The position numbers and the translations under genes were made by a program. Positions 60,444 through 64,000 of a stretch of 64,000 nucleotides of DNA are shown one piece after another (within the stretch, counting starts at the first letter, position 1; every line of letters starts with the position of its first letter). The DNA is from Flavihumibacter fluminis (lineage in GTDB: Bacteria; Bacteroidota; Bacteroidia; Chitinophagales; Chitinophagaceae), in the NCBI RefSeq assembly GCF_021491375.1, contig NZ_JAKEVY010000001.1:62001-126000 (forward strand), in the 5' to 3' direction. The notes below the pieces were generated by a model. That model was not told the DNA's origin. It ran no database searches and saw only the letters and a list, made by a program, of their open reading frames with translations.

Positions 60444-61820
60444 TTAATTTTTTAGTTTTTCGGATAGATTATAACGGTCTTCCACCAATACTTTCATTTT
60501 CTTCATCGGCAGCCGCTGATAACTTTCCAGATAATCAGCCGTAAGGCGGCTGGATTCGCGGTTAGCAGCCCTGAAAGATCCGGTAGTCAGATACTTCATG
60601 GCGCTTGCCAAACAGTCTTCAGTCAGATCTCCCCAGGCCTTATCGAGCCCATCTGGAACCTGGCTTTCCGGAATAAATCCATTGAAATAACTTCCCTGAT
60701 TGTTACTGTTCACTGTGCGGAAGCTTACCGGAAGAATATACCAATCTCCTACGGGGATCGGGAAATAACCAACCGGTTTACCATTGGACGCACTCGGACC
60801 AACGATTTTCACCTCTGTATGAGGGGTCAGGCTGTTGATAAGACCTTCACTGGCAGAGGCCGTGTTTTGAGATATGATGAAAACAATTTTTGCTGGGTTG
60901 ACTGTACCTTTTTTCTCGAAATTCACAGTTTCATCAAACTGGCTGGCATATCTGTTGTTGAAACTTTGCCGGTACATTACCTTTCCATTAGCGGCTGTTG
61001 GTGCAAGGTAGTTACCCATTTCTTCCCATAAGGAAACAAATCCACCACCATTGTAGCGCAGATCAACTATTAATTCCGTTACGCCTTGCGCACCAAAATC
61101 TGAAAAAGTGGAAGCCATTGCAGCCTTGATCTGATCCTGATCTCCAAGGAAAGAATTCAAGACTACATATCCGATTTTTTTGCCTCCGTTTGTATATACT
61201 GTATCCAATGCCAGCGGATATTCCTGGTAGGTAACAGGAGTAAGCGTTATCTCCTGGGTGGTTCCGTCTGGTTTTTGAAATTCAACAGTTGCTGCATTTC
61301 CTCCGTAGATCGCATTCACGATAAAATTGATACTTGCATCGGATGTATTGATGCTACTGTTGCCATTGATTTTTAACAGCCTCCAGCTTCTCTGAACACC
61401 TGCTTTTCCAGCAGCTCCGTCTTTTTCAACATAAGTAACCCTCAGGTCATTGTTTGAACGGAAAAAAATACCCATACCCAGGTCAGCGGAAATACCACTG
61501 CTGGCATTGTCCCAGTCGGCTTTTTTAACGGCGAAACTCCAGCGATCAACAGGATTGGTAAAACCTGTTTCCTTACTGAAAGGCCGAATGGCTTCCATAA
61601 TCTTGTTAGGATCTGCATAACTTTGTGCATTGAAGGTTGCCGGTATCTGGTTATACCAGAGGTAAATATCCCTGGTATACAGCATTACGGAATCCTTCAG
61701 TTTTTGTTCAGCTGTAGGAGGGGTAGGTCCGGGTGGGTTTGGTTCCGGGTCGTCCACTTTTTTCTGACAGGCTAAAAGTACCCAACCCGCCATCAGAGAT
61801 AGCAACAGTATACGTTTCAT
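60444..61820 (-). CDS. S41-family peptidase, lipoprotein
   Basis: ~458 aa. Start at 61820 (MKRILLLSLMAGWVLLACQKK) gives a lipoprotein signal with lipobox LLAC; a start at 61856 would bury it. Pro-rich linker (PEPNPPGPTPPTAEQ), PDZ-like domain (VTYVEKDGAAGKAGVQRSWRLLKING), then the S41 catalytic domain with VDLRYNGGGFVS, Ser in SQNTASASEGLINSL and Lys in SNGKPVGYF. Likely periplasm-facing tail-specific protease or carbohydrate-related S41 enzyme on a membrane anchor. Confidence 0.92.
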   Translation of the reverse strand: MKRILLLSLMAGWVLLACQKKVDDPEPNPPGPTPPTAEQKLKDSVMLYTRDIYLWYNQIPATFNAQSYADPNKIMEAIRPFSKETGFTNPVDRWSFAVKKADWDNASSGISADLGMGIFFRSNNDLRVTYVEKDGAAGKAGVQRSWRLLKINGNSSINTSDASINFIVNAIYGGNAATVEFQKPDGTTQEITLTPVTYQEYPLALDTVYTNGGKKIGYVVLNSFLGDQDQIKAAMASTFSDFGAQGVTELIVDLRYNGGGFVSLWEEMGNYLAPTAANGKVMYRQSFNNRYASQFDETVNFEKKGTVNPAKIVFIISQNTASASEGLINSLTPHTEVKIVGPSASNGKPVGYFPIPVGDWYILPVSFRTVNSNNQGSYFNGFIPESQVPDGLDKAWGDLTEDCLASAMKYLTTGSFRAANRESSRLTADYLESYQRLPMKKMKVLVEDRYNLSEKLKN

Positions 61821-61895
61821 ACGGGATTTTATTTTCAATTTACGTTTAAGTTTCACTTTCAGTTGCTCTGTTCAGCGAGAAAATAGGATTTTGGT

Positions 61896-62432
61896 TCAAA
61901 TTTTAACCAAATCCCCCAGTTCCTTAACCATTAACCAGTCAGTTTGGGAATCAGTACCCAACAAAAAGGGGTGATCCCCTTTTCTCTCAAACCCCCATTT
62001 CTGATAAAATCGGATGGCCCTTTCGTTGTGCTCCCAAACTCCAAGCCAAACCTGTTTTACCGTTTTCGATCTGGCAAAATCCAGCGCAAACTGCATCATG
62101 GCTTTTCCAACACCTTTCCCAATGGCAGCCTGGATGGCATATAAGCGGGTTATTTCCACTGTGGGTACTGAAGGCAAACAACTATAGGCCTGTGTTTGCC
62201 AAAACCTCAGTCGCATGTATCCCAAAGGCACTCCATCCTCCCAGGCTATAAAGAAATAATTATCCGGTTCGTCGGGTTCCGCCATTAGCTGGTCCCTGGT
62301 AAATTGTTTGTCCAGAAACAGCTGCATATCTTCCGGCTTGTTGTAAGACGCAAAAGTATCAACAAAGGTTTGCCGGCTCAGATCAGCCAGCAAACCTTTT
62401 TGTTCATTTGTTACAGCTAAGATATCCATCAA
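61896..62432 (-). CDS. GNAT-family N-acetyltransferase
   Basis: 178 aa. Acetyl-CoA loop VEITRLYAIQAAIGKGVGKAMMQFALDFARS (Q/RxxGxG/A as AIGKGVGKA) and VWLGVWEHNERAIRFYQKWGFERKG. The substrate cannot be told. It starts 6 bases downstream of the thiolase stop and is likely cotranscribed with it. Confidence 0.92.
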   Translation of the reverse strand: MMDILAVTNEQKGLLADLSRQTFVDTFASYNKPEDMQLFLDKQFTRDQLMAEPDEPDNYFFIAWEDGVPLGYMRLRFWQTQAYSCLPSVPTVEITRLYAIQAAIGKGVGKAMMQFALDFARSKTVKQVWLGVWEHNERAIRFYQKWGFERKGDHPFLLGTDSQTDWLMVKELGDLVKI

Positions 62433-62438
62433 GGCAAG

Positions 62439-63620
62439 TTATGCCAGATTTTCAATTACCATAGCAGAAGCACCACCTCCGCCGTTGCAAATTCCAGCGG
62501 CACCGTATCTGGCGTTTTTGTCTTTAAGAATATGGATCAGGGTTACCAGAATCCTCGCTCCACTGCACCCCAGAGGATGGCCCAGGGAAACGGCACCACC
62601 ATGAACGTTTACTTTGGCTGGGTCGAGTTGCATACGGCGACTATTCTCTATACCTACCACAGCAAAGGCTTCATTTAGTTCCCAGTAAGCAATGTCCTGC
62701 ATGGACAAGCCTGCTTTTGCTACGGCTTTGGGAACAGCAAGGGAAGGTGTGGTGGTAAACCATTCAGGCGCCTGTTCCGCATCCGCATAAGAGAGAATCC
62801 TGGCAATAGGTTTCAGCCCGAGCTCCTCCAGCTTTTCTTTACTTACCAGGATAAGTGCTGCAGCTCCATCATTCATAGTAGAAGCATTGGCCGCGGTCAC
62901 AGAACCATCTTTCTGAAAGGCCGGTCTCAGTTCCGGGATCTTTTCAAATTTTACATTCCAGGGTTCTTCATCTTTCGAGAAAAGTATTGGCTCACCTTTT
63001 CGTTGCGGAATGGGTACCGGAACAATTTCAGCATCGAATTTGCCTTCGTTCCAGGCTGCCTGGCTTCTTTTATAACTTTCAATCGCGAACTGATCCTGGT
63101 CTTCCCTGCTGATTCCACATTCACGGGCACACTTTTCCGCTGCATTTCCCATAGCAAGGCCATCATACACATCTGTCAGACCGTCTTTTGCCAACCCGTC
63201 AATCAGTGCAGTAGAACCATATTTGTTACCCCAGCGAAGCTGTTCTACATAAAAAGGAACATTGCTCATACTTTCCATACCACCAGCTACCACGATAGAT
63301 GCATCACCCAGCATAATGCTCTGGGCACCCAGTGCAACGGATTTCATACCACTGGCACAAACTTTATTGATGGTAGTACAATTGACAGTATCCGGTAATC
63401 CCGCGAATTTGGCAGCTTGTCGGGCTGGAGCCTGTCCCAGGTTAGCCTGCAAAACAGAGCCCATCAAAACATCTTCTACCTGATCGGCGGACAGGCCGGC
63501 TTTCGCCAGGGCTCCTTTAATGGCAATCGAACCCAATTGGGTAGCATTAAGGTCTTTCAGTGTGCCGCCAAAACTTCCCATGGGAGTACGGACGGCCGCA
63601 ACAACATAAACTTCCTTCAT
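62439..63620 (-). CDS. Acetyl-CoA C-acyltransferase (thiolase)
   Basis: 393 aa, normal thiolase length. Nucleophile Cys88 in TINKVCASGMKSVALGAQ, WELNEAFAVVGIEN, GGAVSLGHPLGCSGARILVTL (catalytic His and Cys) and the C-terminal CNGGGGASAMVIENL. Biosynthetic or degradative (acetoacetyl-CoA or 3-ketoacyl-CoA) role is not decided; no 3-hydroxyacyl-CoA dehydrogenase gene is adjacent. Confidence 0.95.
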   Translation of the reverse strand: MKEVYVVAAVRTPMGSFGGTLKDLNATQLGSIAIKGALAKAGLSADQVEDVLMGSVLQANLGQAPARQAAKFAGLPDTVNCTTINKVCASGMKSVALGAQSIMLGDASIVVAGGMESMSNVPFYVEQLRWGNKYGSTALIDGLAKDGLTDVYDGLAMGNAAEKCARECGISREDQDQFAIESYKRSQAAWNEGKFDAEIVPVPIPQRKGEPILFSKDEEPWNVKFEKIPELRPAFQKDGSVTAANASTMNDGAAALILVSKEKLEELGLKPIARILSYADAEQAPEWFTTTPSLAVPKAVAKAGLSMQDIAYWELNEAFAVVGIENSRRMQLDPAKVNVHGGAVSLGHPLGCSGARILVTLIHILKDKNARYGAAGICNGGGGASAMVIENLA

Positions 63621-63686
63621 ATGGTTTTTTCAGTTGAATGACGAAAATACGGAAACAGGTTCAAATGCTAACACTTGATAGTTTTT

Positions 63687-64000
63687 CTATTTGTCGTCTC
63701 CCAGTAACAATACAAGCGGGGTTCCCCCTTCTATTCTTTCAGCAATTAGTTTAAGGATAGCTGCAAAAGGCACAAAGAGGATCATACCTGCCGCCCCCCA
63801 TAAAATTCCACCCACGATAATGGCGATGATGGTGAAAAGAGTATTTAATTCCAGTTTGCGGGAAACAGCCCAGGGGAAGATAATATTGGCTTCCAGGTAT
63901 TGAACAACACCAAAAACGGCAATCACACCAATCGGATACCAGATGGAATTATAGGTGACCCAGGATAATGTAATGGGGAATAGCGAAGCCGCTAAAATGC
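63687..64000 (-). CDS. AI-2E family transporter, C-terminal part
   Basis: The minus-strand frame is open to the window edge, giving ~103 residues. WYPIGVIAVFGVVQYLEANIIFPWAVSRKLELNTLFTIIAIIVGGILWGAAGMILFVPFAAILK is typical of the last helices of the PerM/YhhT/TqsA family (inner membrane exporters or antiporters). Ends with a short cytoplasmic tail (VLLLGDDK). Confidence 0.88.
   Translation of the reverse strand, partial: ILAASLFPITLSWVTYNSIWYPIGVIAVFGVVQYLEANIIFPWAVSRKLELNTLFTIIAIIVGGILWGAAGMILFVPFAAILKLIAERIEGGTPLVLLLGDDK

Overview
The window looks like ordinary chromosome from a Bacteroidota bacterium, most likely Chitinophagaceae or a close relative. The evidence is gene content typical of the phylum (DUF2851, DUF4199, DUF2279, DUF4407 and DUF4846 proteins, the divergent GlmU-like protein, large carboxypeptidase-regulatory/plug/beta-barrel outer-membrane proteins) and promoters of the TTG-N17..20-TAnnTTTG type upstream of several genes. 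No rRNA, insertion sequence, prophage or CRISPR array is visible. One tRNA (Pro, GGG anticodon) is present.

Layout. 1-4.5 kb: end of a sugar MFS transporter, a ROK sugar kinase, a phosphodiester-glycosidase-like secreted protein, lipA and an outer-membrane protein. 4.5-8.3 kb: OsmC, then a minus-strand run kdsC, ubiA-like prenyltransferase, maf, DUF2851. 8.3-18.4 kb: housekeeping genes on alternating strands (SRPBCC/GyrI-like, DUF2520 dehydrogenase, alpha/beta hydrolase, pcm, phosphosugar mutase, DUF2279, PyrR-like PRTase, a membrane Fe-S protein, SDR, SGNH hydrolase, DinB). 18.5-26.2 kb: tRNA-Pro, then a plus-strand run that starts with a dihydroorotase-like protein lacking metal ligands and continues through DUF4199, GT2, GT4, gmhA-like, gmhB-like, a secreted protein and a flippase: a surface-glycan assembly cluster. 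26.2-36.5 kb: lepA, acyl-CoA-binding protein, two divergent glycosyltransferases, a kefF-kefC pair, hemerythrin, tpiA, GlmU-like protein, L31 type B and YajQ. 36.5-43.1 kb: two tandem paralogous outer-membrane receptors, a 42-aa small membrane protein and lgt. 43.2-51.7 kb: bacilliredoxin, Hsp20, secreted proteins of unknown role, DUF4407, topA and a SirB1-type protein. 51.9-64 kb: Gfo/Idh oxidoreductase, CsaA, cytidine deaminase, signal peptidase I, a CarH-like MerR regulator, an NtrC-type regulator without Fis domain, DUF4846, a 46-aa small membrane protein, pdhB, an S41 lipoprotein protease, GNAT, thiolase and the end of an AI-2E transporter.

The most unusual signal lies between genes. Tandem arrays of a degenerate 7-base unit (consensus GTGARAN, with GTCAGAC and purine-only variants) occur at eight places, and a related purine/pyrimidine pair at one more locus. 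In three convergent gene pairs (and a fourth with the purine variant) the arrays form an inverted pair, usually around a central hairpin terminator. The first unit normally contains the TGA stop codon of the adjacent gene. All other annotated convergent pairs in the window overlap or abut, apart from one pair (42-aa ORF/lgt) separated by a 16-bp-stem hairpin. I know of a formal parallel only in the heptanucleotide STRR repeats of filamentous cyanobacteria. This is the best candidate for an undescribed element here. Two unannotated small membrane-protein genes and several apparently catalytically dead paralogues (dihydroorotase-like, SirB1-like, ROK without zinc cysteines) are secondary points of interest.
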